Assembly: GCA_965652645.1 (NCBI GenBank)
Contig: CBFGXE010000003.1
Location: 89,572 to 153,571, forward strand
Direction of reading: 5' to 3'
DNA from: ZC4RG30 sp965652645
GTDB taxonomy: Bacteria > Pseudomonadota > Gammaproteobacteria > Steroidobacterales > Steroidobacteraceae
DNA length: 64,000 nt
Shown here: one piece after another, positions 28,353-38,109 of the stretch
Numbering within the stretch: position 1 is the stretch's first letter
How the letters are laid out: each line of letters opens with the position of its first letter
Program-made: the position numbers and the translations under genes
The notes under the pieces: model-generated
The model's input: only the letters and a program-made list of their open reading frames with translations
Told to the model about the DNA's origin: nothing
Databases searched by the model: none

Positions 28353-29009
28353 TCAGCCGCTCGCGCCATGCCACTTGATGGCGTATTGCACCAGTTGGGC
28401 ATTGGTGTCGAGCGCAAGCTTGCGCTTGATGGTGAGGCGGTGGGTCTCCACCGTCTTCACCGACAGCGACAGGTTGTCGGCAATCTCGCGCGTGCCCAGG
28501 CCCTGGCCGATCAGGCTGATCACCTGCAGCTCGCGGGCCGAGAGGCGCGACGCCGAGTCGCCCTCCTCCGCATCACGCGAGGCCAGCGTCTGCTTCAGGG
28601 TCTCGCTGATGAAACGCTCGCCGCGCAGCACGGCACGCAGCGCGGTGATGAGCTGCTCGGTGGCCGCCTGCTTCATGATGTAGCCGGAGGCGCCCTGGGA
28701 GATCAGCCGCTCGGCATAGACCGCCTCGTCGTGCATGGACAGCACCAGGATGCGGATGTCGGGAAAATGCGCGTGCACGTCGCGCACCACGTTGAAGCCG
28801 TCGCCCTGGTCGAGCGAAAGGTCGACCACCAGCGCATCGGGCTTGAGTTCGCGCACCAGCTTGCGGGCCTCCTGCTCGCTGTGCGCCTCGCCGCAGACCG
28901 TGAGGTCTGGCTGGGCGTTGATCATCAGCTTGATGCCCTGGCGTACCACCGGGTGGTCATCCACCACCATCACACGCCGCACATCCTTCTGCGTCACGTT
29001 CTGTGTCAT
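28353..29009 (-). CDS. NarL/FixJ-type response regulator (orphan)
   Basis: 218 residues. The receiver domain has the acidic pair D-D-H, phospho-acceptor Asp in V-V-D-L-S-L, Thr/Ser switch in L-V-L-S-M-H-D and Lys in Y-I-M-K-Q. The C-terminal LuxR-type HTH reads S-A-R-E-L-Q-V-I-S-L-I-G-Q-G ... V-K-T-V-E-T-H. No histidine kinase lies beside it. ATG 29009 (MTQNVTQ) is chosen over a longer frame by domain fit. It may be cotranscribed with mutY-yggX. Target genes unknown. Confidence 0.92.
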   Translation of the reverse strand: MTQNVTQKDVRRVMVVDDHPVVRQGIKLMINAQPDLTVCGEAHSEQEARKLVRELKPDALVVDLSLDQGDGFNVVRDVHAHFPDIRILVLSMHDEAVYAERLISQGASGYIMKQAATEQLITALRAVLRGERFISETLKQTLASRDAEEGDSASRLSARELQVISLIGQGLGTREIADNLSLSVKTVETHRLTIKRKLALDTNAQLVQYAIKWHGASG

Positions 29010-29213
29010 TGGCCCTGGTCCGTCCTGCCGGGCGCGGCCACGCAATGCGCGCGCCGTCTCCCTGCGCTCATTCTATCGGAACACGGGGACCTTATACCGC
29101 GTGCGCGGTGTTGGCCAGTTCACAGAATCCCGGGACAGGCCGGGCATGCCATGCGGGCCGCCCGCTGCATAGACAGCGGACGGCCGGATGGCGGTGGCGC
29201 GCAGGCGCCGCGC

Positions 29214-30119
29214 TCAGAGCTGGACGGTGAAGTCGCCGTCCTTCGGGTTGATCTCGAAGCGGCCGTTCTGCACGGCCGAGACCCACCTGGTGGTCTTCAG
29301 GAAGCCGCCGAAGGCGAACAGGTGCACGCTCTCGAAGTTCGAACCGGTGTCGTTGGCCGCGGCCAGCTTCGTGACCACCTCTTCCGGGCCGCTGTCCTTC
29401 AGCAGGCCGGCGATGAGGCTGGCCTTGCCGCTGGTGAGCGCACGGATCGAGGCACCGGCGCCGCAGATCTTGGCGTAGCGCAGCAGCGTCTTGATGCTGG
29501 CCGGGCCGCCGAGGCCGGGGCGGATGGTGTTGGTGATGCCATTGCCGCGCATGATCTTTTCCCACTCGATGATGGGCTCGGCCTCGAAGCACACCTGGGT
29601 GGTGAACTTCAGCTCGAAGCCCTGCTCCTTCGCGATGGCGACCTTGCGGGCCTCGAACTGGCGCTGCTGCTCCACGGTCATGTGGGCGTGGCCTTCCGGA
29701 TGGCCGGCCATGTACTTGGTCTTGATGCCGGCACGGGCGAAGTGCCCGGTCTCCAGCACGCCGATGGTGGAATCGAACGCACCCTCGGGCCTGGGCATGT
29801 CGCCGGCGATCAGCAGCATCTTCTTCGCGCCGGCCACTTCGGTGAGCTTGCGCGCGATCGTGGCCACCTCTTCGGCGTCCTTGATGCGGCGGCAGGGCAC
29901 GTGCGGCACGGCATTGAAGCCGGCCTCGCCCACGGCCCTGGCCGCGGCGGTGAGATCATCCCAGGTCTGGTTGGGGAACAGGGCGATGAAGATGTCCGTA
30001 TTCTTCGGCACCAGGGTTGCAGCCTCGGCAAGGAACTCGGTGTCCTTGCAGGTCATCTCGATCGAGGCATTGGCGAGCAGCGCGCGGATCTGCGCACTGG
30101 TGGCGGTCGTTACGGACAT
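29214..30119 (-). CDS. MetF-like methylenetetrahydrofolate reductase family protein
   Basis: 301-residue TIM-barrel flavoprotein of the MTHFR superfamily. The opening strand with S-I-E-M-T-C-K-D, the A-G-D-M-P-R-P-x-G motif and the A-G-H-P-E-G-H-A segment correspond to MetF landmarks. It diverges from typical E. coli MetF and lacks nearby methionine genes, so it could be a specialised reductase, for instance in C1 or demethylation metabolism. An AGGAGA ribosome site precedes ATG 30119. The start overlaps the upstream repeat-protein stop by 10 bp. Confidence 0.78.
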   Translation of the reverse strand: MSVTTATSAQIRALLANASIEMTCKDTEFLAEAATLVPKNTDIFIALFPNQTWDDLTAAARAVGEAGFNAVPHVPCRRIKDAEEVATIARKLTEVAGAKKMLLIAGDMPRPEGAFDSTIGVLETGHFARAGIKTKYMAGHPEGHAHMTVEQQRQFEARKVAIAKEQGFELKFTTQVCFEAEPIIEWEKIMRGNGITNTIRPGLGGPASIKTLLRYAKICGAGASIRALTSGKASLIAGLLKDSGPEEVVTKLAAANDTGSNFESVHLFAFGGFLKTTRWVSAVQNGRFEINPKDGDFTVQL

Positions 30120-31756
30120 GAGGGACGGATCTCCTTTTTCACCTTGAAGCAGAGCAGCGCCGCGGCAAGCAGCAGCCACCCCAATGACAGCGAACCGGCG
30201 CCGGCGGCACCGCCATCCACTGGCTGCAGCAGCGGTGCCTTGACCACTACCCCAACATAGGCATTGCGCGTGATCTCCGGCGTGTTCTCGTCGCCATCGT
30301 CGGCGTCGACGCAGCTGAGCGTGAACACCGTCTCGCGAATGAGCAGGAAGTCCTGGCTGCCGGATACGGGCGCCTCATCCTTCCAGTCGCCACTGCCACC
30401 GGTCTTGGTGCAGGTGGAGCCCGCCGGGGCATTCCAGCTCACGGTGACGGATTCGCCGAACGTGACCTCGCGCGAGGAGACCGTCAGCTCCACCGGCAGG
30501 GAACCACCGCTGCCCTCATCAAGCCTGATGATGGCGCCGAACCCGTTGCTGCCACTGCTGTCGGAATAGCTGACCGCGTAGAGGGTGCCGTTGGCCAGCA
30601 GCACGCCGGCGTAGGGTCCATGGCCATCGGAGAACGATCCGGTGAAGCCGTGCAACAGCGTGAACTCGCCCTCGGGCGAGATGCGCCAGGCCGTGCCGGC
30701 GTGGTAAGGCCCGCCGTAGAGCGTGGTGCCATAGAAATTGCCGGCTGCATCCTGCACCGGCGCGGCCAGGGGCGTGCTGCCACCGAAGTAGGGACCACCG
30801 AAGGCATGAACCACCGACACCTGGCCTTCCGGGCTCATGCGGAACAGGGTGCCATGCCCGAACTCACCGCCCTGGGAGGCCGTGCCGTAGAAGTTGCCGT
30901 CGGCCGAAAGCATCATGCCGGCGCGCGGATTGGCCCCGGTGGAGTTCACCGGTATGCCATCCCTGAACTCGGCCAGCTTCGGGAAGGAGTACACGACTTC
31001 GTGGTCGCCGGCGGTGGAGATGCGGTAGATGACACCGCGATTGTTGGCGCCCCCCACCAGCGTCGTGCCGTAGAGCTGCCCGTCGGCACCGAGGACGAGG
31101 GTGCCTTCCGGATTCTCGCCATCGGGACCGTTGAACTCGTGCAGCACGGAGAAGTCCGTGCCGTCGGGCGCAAGGCGGTAGACGGTGCCCTTGTTGAGCT
31201 TGCCGCCATTGAGCGTGGCGCCGTAGAGGTAGCCGTCGGGGCCGAAGGTCACGCCCGTGTAGGGCAGGGCCGGTTTCGGCTTGCCATCGGCAAACTTGTG
31301 AAGGATGGTGAACGTGCCATCGAGCGCCACGCGGAACACTGTTCCCAGCACGCGCTCGCCGCCGCCGAAATACGCCGTGCCATAGAGGTTGTCGTCGGGC
31401 GCGGGGCCCTGCACCAACGGACCGAAGATGCTCACGCCCTCGCTGCCGTTGCGGTTCAGCGCGTAGAGGGTGCTCAGCTCGTGGGAAGGCGTGAGCCGGG
31501 CGATGGCGCCGGCGCCATCGCCGCCGGTCGCGGAGCCGAAATAGATGTTGCCGTCGCGGGCCAGCAGCGGGTCGCTGCGCACCTGGCGAGGCGGATCGGG
31601 ATAGTCCTCTTCATCGTAGATCGCGTACAGCGAAACGGTCGGCAGGACGTTGGCATGCTGGGTGCGCTCGGCCGTCAGGCCGGGCTGTGCCAGGAGGCCA
31701 GCCAGCGCAAGCGGAAGGAGCGCGGCGAGGCGCCGCAGGTGACGTATGAACTGCAT
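30110..31756 (-). CDS. Secreted GloVer-type repeat protein with C-terminal membrane tail
   Basis: 548 residues. A signal peptide is followed by about ten tandem repeats of roughly 50 residues with Y-G-T or Y-G-A and G-x-x-x-x-G-T-V/L-F/Y-R, the beta-propeller-like GloVer/choice-of-anchor repeats. An immunoglobulin-like or Cys-containing module follows, then a Gly-Gly-rich hydrophobic tail (G-G-A-A-G-A-G-S-L then L/A-rich, then K-V-K-K), similar to GlyGly-CTERM/sorting tails. ATG 31756 begins the signal peptide. Function unknown; surface display is inferred from the tail. Confidence 0.8.
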   Translation of the reverse strand: MQFIRHLRRLAALLPLALAGLLAQPGLTAERTQHANVLPTVSLYAIYDEEDYPDPPRQVRSDPLLARDGNIYFGSATGGDGAGAIARLTPSHELSTLYALNRNGSEGVSIFGPLVQGPAPDDNLYGTAYFGGGERVLGTVFRVALDGTFTILHKFADGKPKPALPYTGVTFGPDGYLYGATLNGGKLNKGTVYRLAPDGTDFSVLHEFNGPDGENPEGTLVLGADGQLYGTTLVGGANNRGVIYRISTAGDHEVVYSFPKLAEFRDGIPVNSTGANPRAGMMLSADGNFYGTASQGGEFGHGTLFRMSPEGQVSVVHAFGGPYFGGSTPLAAPVQDAAGNFYGTTLYGGPYHAGTAWRISPEGEFTLLHGFTGSFSDGHGPYAGVLLANGTLYAVSYSDSSGSNGFGAIIRLDEGSGGSLPVELTVSSREVTFGESVTVSWNAPAGSTCTKTGGSGDWKDEAPVSGSQDFLLIRETVFTLSCVDADDGDENTPEITRNAYVGVVVKAPLLQPVDGGAAGAGSLSLGWLLLAAALLCFKVKKEIRPSCP

Positions 31757-31870
31757 GGATTTCCCACACCCCGGGTAGCGGGTCATTACAGCACAGCCCT
31801 CGCCGCGCCGGGAAGCAGGGTGGCGGAATCGTAAGGCTGCGGGGGTCCGGTCCCCGCCCCGCCCCAGCGG

Positions 31871-33131
31871 CTATTCGTACCGCAGGGCGTCGATGGGGGC
31901 CAGGTTGGCGGCCTTGCTGGCCGGCAGGATGCCGAAAACCATGCCGATCAGCATCGAAAACAGGCAGGCGCCGCTCACGGCCCACCAGGGCACCGCTGGT
32001 GCGGGGAAGTTGGGGATGAGCCCGGCCACGCCGTAGGCCAGCGCGAAGCCGATGGCCATGCCGATGAGGCCGCCGATCAGCGCCAGGACCATTGCCTCGA
32101 TCAGGAACTGCAGCATGATGAAACGGCGCGGCGCGCCCAGCGCCTTGGCGATGCCGATTTCACGGGTGCGTTCAGTGACTGACACCAGCATGATGTTCAT
32201 GATCCCGATGCCGCCCACCAGCAGCGAGATGCCCACCACGCCGGCCACCACGGCGGTGATGGTGCCGGTGATGCGGTTGAAGGTCTCGATGAACGACTGC
32301 GAGGACTCGACGCGGAAGTCATCCAGGTCGTCGGAACCGATGCCATGCGTGCGCCGCATCAGCGCACTGACGCGCTGCTTCACGTTCTCCACCATGTCCG
32401 GATCGTCGACGGTGAAGGTGATCGAGATGTCCGGCCGCGCCACCTGGCTGTTGAACGACAGCGCGGTCTGGAAGGGCATCACCGCGAAGGCGTCCTGGCT
32501 GAAGCCGAATACCTCGCCCAGCGACTCGGCCACGCCGATCACCTTGAACCATTCGCTGCCGATCTGCACGAACTCGCCCACCGGGTTGTCCGGCAGGTCG
32601 AGCTCACGGACCATGTCGGCACCCAGCACCACGACGCGGCGCCGGCTGTCATCGTCGCTGCGGGTAATGAAGCGGCCCAGGCGCGGGAACATGCGGCGCA
32701 CGTCCTGCATGCTCTCGCTGGTACCGAAGATCTGGCCGGCCGCGGAACGCGAGCCATAGGTGATCTGGCCCACAGGAACCTGCAGCACGGGCGTGATGTG
32801 CGAGATGCCGTCGATGCGGTAGCGCAGCTCGTCGAGGTCGCTGAGGCGCAGGCGGTTGATCTGGCCGCGCATCTGGTGTTCCGGCGGTGTGTCGGAGCGC
32901 AACTGCAGCGTGGTGGAACCCAGGCCCTCGAACTGCTGCGAGATGGAGGCCGACATGCCCTGCACCAGCGCGATCACGCAGATCACCGAGGCCACGCCGA
33001 TGATCACGCCCAGCATGGTGAGGAAGCTGCGCAGGCGGTGCGCCTGGATGGCGCCCAGCGCCGAGCGCAGGCACTCCTGCACGGCGTAGAGCATGCGGCG
33101 CGAGGCGCCGGCGTCTTCCACCAGCAGCGGC

Positions 33132-33139
<8 letters not shown>
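31871..33139 (-). CDS. MacB-type ABC transporter permease
   Basis: 422 residues with the MacB/FtsX architecture: one N-terminal membrane helix (L-T-M-L-G-V-I-I-G-V-A-S-V), a large periplasmic MacB-PCD domain, and three C-terminal helices with the G-G-I-G-I-M-N-I-M-L-V-S-V-T-E-R-T motif. It couples cytoplasmic ATP hydrolysis to periplasmic export of peptides, antibiotics or lipids, usually with a MacA adaptor and TolC. It overlaps the ATPase gene by 8 bp. No TolC homologue was seen in the window. Confidence 0.92.
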
Positions 33140-33805
<666 letters not shown>

Positions 33806-33809
<4 letters not shown>

Positions 33810-35041
33810 GGACTGGCCGGTGCCGCAGCTTCGCCGGCCGGCGCCGCGCCGGGCACCTCCACCGCAGCCGCCTTCTCCTTCACCCGGTCGCCATCACGCA
33901 GGAAACGCAGCACGCGCGGCGGCCCGGCGGCGATGCGCGCGCCCGCGGCCAGGCCCTTCTTCACCGCGATCCAGGTGTCATCGGCGATGTCCACCTCGAC
34001 GGGCACCTTGCGCGCCACGCCGTTGTCGATCACGAACACGCTGGCCTGCGCCGGCTCGCTGCGGTCCTGGGAATCCTCGTATTGCACGGCCTGCACCGGC
34101 ACCGCGGGCACGGGCGGCGTGTCGGCATCGCGGGTGGCGATCTCGGCGCGGCAGCTCATGCCGGTGTGGAACTTCATGCCCTCGGAAGGATTGAGGCGGA
34201 TCTTCACCGGGTAGCTCTTGCCCTGCCCCTGCACGGTGCGGGGAGAGACGGCCACGGTCTCCACCACGCCCTCCCATGACTGGTCGGGGAAGGCGGCCGG
34301 CACGATGCGGGCCGCCTGGCCGGGAATCACGCGCGCCACGTCGGTCTCGTTGACGTTGACCTCGGCATACATGTTCGAGATGTCGGAGATGGTCATCAGG
34401 TCGGAGCCGGCGATGCTGGTGGCGCTGGGCACCGCGGTCTCGCCGACCTTGATGATGAGCTGCGTGACCCGCCCATCGATGGGCGCGCGCAGCTCGGTCT
34501 TGGCAAGCTGCTCACGCGCCTCGTTGAGGCGCGCCTCGGTCTGCGCGGCGTTCTCGGTGGAAACGTTCAGCTCCACGCGCGCCTGGTCGCGCTGCGAGCG
34601 CACCTCGTCGTAGGTGTTTGCGTCGATGACGCCGCTGACGCGCAGCTGCTCATAGCGCTTCCACTTGGTCTCGATGGTGTCCATGGCCACTTCGGCGCGC
34701 TGGATGGACAGCCGTGCCTGGCGCAGCGCCGCCTCCAGTGCGTCCACCTGCGTCTGCAGCGTGGCCGGATCCAGGCGCAGCAGCGTCTGCCCCGCCTTCA
34801 CCTCGTCGCCCTCCTTCACCAGCAGCGACTTCACGCGACCCATCACCTCGGAGCCGATGCGGATCTCGGTCTGGTAGGTCAGGCTGCCGGAAGCCAGGAT
34901 GGTGGGCGTGATCACGCGTGATTCCACGGTGGCCATCTCCACTTCCTTGGCATCGCCGCCACGCAGGTTCCTGAGCACCACCGGCGTTGCCAGCAATGCC
35001 ACCACGCCTGCCGCCAGCAGGATCTTGCCAGCCCGGCTCAT
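33806..35041 (-). CDS. MacA-like periplasmic adaptor (membrane fusion protein)
   Basis: 411 residues: an N-terminal membrane anchor, a barrel-sandwich (lipoyl) domain with G-x-V-x-x-x-L-V-K-E-G-D-E-V-K-A-G-Q-x-L, a long alpha-hairpin rich in E/A/R (about residues 95-190), a beta-barrel domain and a membrane-proximal domain. It links the inner-membrane ABC pump to an outer-membrane channel. The start overlaps the Yip1 gene stop by four bases. Confidence 0.93.
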
Positions 35042-35748
35042 GCCCGCCCCAGTGCGAAGAAGGCCCAGATGCCGTAGATCAGCGCAATGGGCAGGACGGC
35101 CACGATGACGCAGTACGTCCAGCTGCGGCTGGTCCAGACCCTCAGGCCCATGGCCGTCAGGTAGACCGACAGGAACTGGAGCAGGTTGAAGCTGCTGTAG
35201 AGCGTATAGCCGGTTTCGCCGGGCTGGCGATGGAAGACCAGCTCATTGAGGGACAGCGGCTGCAGGGCGGCCTGCGGAATCTGGTTGCTGCCGGCCGTGG
35301 CCAGCGCGACCGCCCCCAGCACGGCACCCAGCAGCATCACCGGCAGCGTGGTCCAGGCGGACAGCGCGAACCAGTGGGGGAAGCCACGCTCCACGCCGGT
35401 GACCTTGGTGGCCAGCAGCAGGTAGAGGGCGCCGATCAGCAACATCACCGGAAGGGCGATGGCCCCGATGACCCCGGCCAGGATGGCCCGCACGCCGCGC
35501 TGCTCCGTGGCGGCGCTGGCCATGCGGGCGATTTCCGCGTCGGTGAGGTTGGCCCCCACCGAACTGGCCCGCAACTGCTCGTCAACCAGCCACGCCAGGT
35601 CGACGAACGACACGTACCAGTACGCCAGGCCACCCTGCAGCACCATCACCAGCAGCAACGGCCACCAGTAGCGTGGACGTGCATCCAGCTCGGCGAATGC
35701 GCTGCGTGGCTCGAAGATGAGCCCCTGGAGGATGGAAAGGTTGTTCAT
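35038..35748 (-). CDS. Yip1-family multispanning membrane protein
   Basis: 236 residues, five or six membrane segments, with the Yip1/DUF1282-type start (L-x-G-L-I-F-E-P-R-S-A-F) followed by a long hydrophobic bundle. Yip1 domains are poorly understood in bacteria. It is first of a four-gene operon (Yip1, adaptor, ATPase, permease) with overlapping starts and stops, and is read from the mirror-image promoter-like region at 35793-35854. It may be an accessory of the efflux pump. Confidence 0.8.
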   Translation of the reverse strand: MNNLSILQGLIFEPRSAFAELDARPRYWWPLLLVMVLQGGLAYWYVSFVDLAWLVDEQLRASSVGANLTDAEIARMASAATEQRGVRAILAGVIGAIALPVMLLIGALYLLLATKVTGVERGFPHWFALSAWTTLPVMLLGAVLGAVALATAGSNQIPQAALQPLSLNELVFHRQPGETGYTLYSSFNLLQFLSVYLTAMGLRVWTSRSWTYCVIVAVLPIALIYGIWAFFALGRA

Positions 35749-35792
35749 GTTCCCCGGCCTGTGTGTTGCGGCGGTCTTCTGGTTACCGCCGT

Positions 35793-35854
35793 ACAGTCCG
35801 GCGGCGGGCGCAGTCCTTACACCATTGTAAGGACCGGGTGCCGGCGCCGACTAT
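35793..35854. promoter_or_regulatory. Divergent mirror-image ECF-type promoters around a 9-bp inverted repeat
   Basis: GTCCTTACA (35813-35821), loop CCAT, TGTAAGGAC (35826-35834) form a perfect inverted repeat. On the plus strand GTAAGGA (35827-35833) is followed after 14 nt by CGACTAT (35848-35854), 9 nt before the sigma gene start. On the minus strand GTAAGGA (35820-35814) is followed after 14 nt by GGACTGT (35799-35793), 44 nt before the Yip1 start. Equal spacing and near-identical second boxes on both strands suggest -35/-10 pairs for one sigma factor. Confidence 0.6.
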
Positions 35855-35863
35855 CCTGAGCCA

Positions 35864-36370
35864 ATGGATGATCCAGACCGCGAGCGACGCTTTCTGGCCC
35901 TGCTGAACGCCAACCTGCCCGCACTGGGGCGCCTCGCGGGCAGCTACGCCAGCGGCGCGGCCGAGCGGGAGGACCTGGTGCAGGACATCGCCCTGGCATT
36001 GTGGCAGGCGCTGCCGCGCTTTCGTGGCGAGAGCTCCGAGCGCACCTTCCTGTTCCGGATTGCGCACAACCACTGCATCGACCACATCACGCGGCGGCGG
36101 CCCATGGCCTCGCTGCAGGACCTGGAGCTCGACCCTGAGGACGGCGCCCGCTCCATCGAATCCTCGCTGAGCCAGCAGCAGGATTCGGCGCGCCTGATGG
36201 CCGCCGTGCGGCGGCTGCCGCTGATCCAGCGCCAGGTGGTGGTGCTGGCGCTGGAAGACATGGACTACGCGGAGATCGCCGCGGTCCTCGGCATCACCGA
36301 GAACAACGTGGGCGTGCGCCTGAACCGGGCCCGCGCCACCTTGCGTAAACTGATGGGAGAATCCCCATGA
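35864..36370 (+). CDS. ECF sigma factor
   Basis: 168-residue sigma-70 family extracytoplasmic-function factor with region 2 (E-D-L-V-Q-D-I-A-L-A-L-W-Q-A-L-P-R-F and T-F-L-F-R-I-A-H-N) and region 4 (D-Y-A-E-I-A-A-V-L-G-I-T-E-N-N-V-G-V-R-L-N-R-A). It has no C-terminal extension. The ATG at 35864 has no Shine-Dalgarno, and the predicted -10 box is only 9 nt upstream, so the mRNA may be nearly leaderless. It overlaps the next gene by four bases (ATGA). Confidence 0.93.
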   Translation: MDDPDRERRFLALLNANLPALGRLAGSYASGAAEREDLVQDIALALWQALPRFRGESSERTFLFRIAHNHCIDHITRRRPMASLQDLELDPEDGARSIESSLSQQQDSARLMAAVRRLPLIQRQVVVLALEDMDYAEIAAVLGITENNVGVRLNRARATLRKLMGESP

Positions 36371-36948
36371 ACCCCCAGACCGACTTCGGCGCCCTGAAGC
36401 AGCAGTGGCAGTCCGGCAGCCAGCCACTGCCCGACATCGCCGCCCTGCGCGAGCGCGTGGCCGCCGACACCCGCTCTCACTGGTGGGCGCTGGGACTGGT
36501 GATCGTGATGACGGTGGCCATCCTTGCCATCTCGCTGGGCTTCGCAGTGCGCAGCGGCGAGCCGCCGGCCTGGGTGAGCTTCGGTTTCTCGGTGCTGTTC
36601 GCCACGCTGGCATGGTCGGTGGCGCTGTGGCTGTCGCGCGGCACCTGGCGGCCGCGCGACGACACCATCTCCGCCGCGCTCGAACTGTCGATCCGCCGCT
36701 GCCGCTCGATGATCCTGGCCGCGCCGATGGGCATCGCGCTTTATGTCGTGGGGCTGGTGGGCTCGCTGGCCTGGAAGGACCGGATGTTCGGGGTCGACTG
36801 GCCCGGGGTGCTGGGCACACCCTCGATGATCGTCGCCGGCTGGGTCGGTGCCCCGCTGTACGCGGCAGGCATGCTGTGGAATGCCCGGCGCCAGCGGGCC
36901 CGCCTGAAGGTGCTGGTGGAGCTCAAGAGGCAACTGGCTGAAAGTTGA
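36367..36948 (+). CDS. Membrane protein coupled to the ECF sigma gene (putative anti-sigma factor)
   Basis: 193 residues: about 40 soluble N-terminal residues (D-F-G-A-L-K-Q-Q-W-Q-S-G), four predicted membrane helices, and a basic C-terminus. No zinc-binding anti-sigma motif is seen. The four-base overlap with the ECF gene and the membrane topology make an anti-sigma role likely by genetic logic; this is inference, and no family was recognised. Confidence 0.65.
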   Translation: MNPQTDFGALKQQWQSGSQPLPDIAALRERVAADTRSHWWALGLVIVMTVAILAISLGFAVRSGEPPAWVSFGFSVLFATLAWSVALWLSRGTWRPRDDTISAALELSIRRCRSMILAAPMGIALYVVGLVGSLAWKDRMFGVDWPGVLGTPSMIVAGWVGAPLYAAGMLWNARRQRARLKVLVELKRQLAES

Positions 36949-36954
36949 GTAGGA

Positions 36955-36979
36955 CGGGGCGAGTTCCAGCCCCGTTATT
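36955..36979 (+). terminator. Weak terminator-like hairpin after the ECF operon
   Basis: CGGGGC (36955-36960), 8-nt loop, GCCCCG (36969-36974), followed by TTATT. It lies 6 bp after the stop of the membrane gene at 36948. The short stem and mixed T run make it moderate at best. Confidence 0.4.
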
Positions 36980-37061
36980 GATCCCTCACAACCTTATGCG
37001 CCTCCAGCAATAAGAAATAGGTTGGCGGGGCGCGCCGGATAAACGATCCTGCGCGATCCTT

Positions 37062-38048
37062 ATGCCAACCCCCCCCTCCACGGAGATCCCCGTCGACGAG
37101 ATCGAGCGCGAGCACGCCGAACTCGGCCTGCCGCCCATGGAGGAAGAGGTCGCCCGCCCCGGCAAATCACCGCTGATGCAGGTGACCAGTTACCTGATCA
37201 TGTCGGTGCTGGTGGCCCTGGCTGCCTACCTGCTGTTCCTGCTGTTCGGCGTGGAGCATGAGCGCACGGCCACCCGCATCGTCTCCGACGCGCTGCAGGA
37301 CGAGCAGTTCTGGTGGGCGGTGGGCGTGGGCCTGCTGGCCCAGGTGGTCGATGGTGCGCTGGGCATGGCCTATGGCCTCACGGCCAGCAGCTTCCTGCTG
37401 GCCACCGGCGCCTCGCCGCTCTCGGCCAGCGGCGCGGCGCACCTGGCGGAGGTGTTCACCACCGGCATCTCCGGCGTATCGCACCTGCGCATGGGCAACG
37501 TGAACCGCAAGCTGTTCCTGAGCCTGGTGATTCCCGGCGTGACGGGCGGACTCATCGGCACCTACGTGCTGGGCAACATCGACGGCAGGCTGCTGAAACC
37601 CTGGATCAGCCTGTACCTGCTGCTGATGGGGCTTTACGTGCTGGTGCGCGCCTTCCGGCGGATCATCCTGGTGAAGACCGACGTGCGGCCCTCGCGCGTG
37701 GTGCCGCTGGCGCTGTTCGGCAGCTTCATGGACACCACCGGCGGCGGCGGCTGGGGCCCCATCGTGACCACCTCCCTGGTGGGGGCCGGGCATGATCCGC
37801 GCACCACCATCGGGTCGGTGAACTTCGCGGAGTTCTTCCTGACGGTGGCGGTGTCGGCGGCGTTCTTCTCGATCCTGGATGCCAGCATCTGGCTGACGGT
37901 GACCGGGCTGGTGCTGGGTGGCATGTTCGCCGCGCCGTTCGCCGCCTACGTGACGCGGCATGTGAAGACCCGGTACCTGCTGGTGCTGGTGGGCACGCTG
38001 ATCAGCGGGATCAGCGTGTACAACCTGGTGGCGGCGTTCTCGGGCTGA
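37062..38048 (+). CDS. TauE/SafE family sulfite/sulfonate exporter-like protein
   Basis: 328 residues with about eight membrane helices in two repeats. A charged cytoplasmic N-terminus of about 45 residues precedes the first helix. The hallmark G-A-L-G-M-A-Y-G (first repeat) and G-S-F-M-D-T-T-G-G-G-G-W-G-P (second repeat) are present. The family exports sulfite or sulfoacetate-like organic anions; the actual substrate is unknown. It is preceded by the ECF operon hairpin, so probably has its own promoter. Confidence 0.87.
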   Translation: MPTPPSTEIPVDEIEREHAELGLPPMEEEVARPGKSPLMQVTSYLIMSVLVALAAYLLFLLFGVEHERTATRIVSDALQDEQFWWAVGVGLLAQVVDGALGMAYGLTASSFLLATGASPLSASGAAHLAEVFTTGISGVSHLRMGNVNRKLFLSLVIPGVTGGLIGTYVLGNIDGRLLKPWISLYLLLMGLYVLVRAFRRIILVKTDVRPSRVVPLALFGSFMDTTGGGGWGPIVTTSLVGAGHDPRTTIGSVNFAEFFLTVAVSAAFFSILDASIWLTVTGLVLGGMFAAPFAAYVTRHVKTRYLLVLVGTLISGISVYNLVAAFSG

Positions 38049-38092
38049 GTCCCGCCACCCCGCGCGCCGTGGAATCGGCGCGCCGGCCGTTC

Positions 38093-38098
38093 TAGAAT
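38093..38098 (+). promoter_or_regulatory. Candidate -10 box of tRNA-Gly
   Basis: TAGAAT, 11 nt before the tRNA 5' end (38110). A weak -35-like sequence lies about 17 nt further upstream. Only the -10 hexamer and its distance support the call. Confidence 0.35.
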
Positions 38099-38109
38099 CG
38101 GCGCAGGCC

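Noticed and set aside
27333..30260. A 975-residue plus-strand open frame
   Set aside because: Antisense to mutY, the response regulator and the MetF-like gene; no ribosome site or domain.
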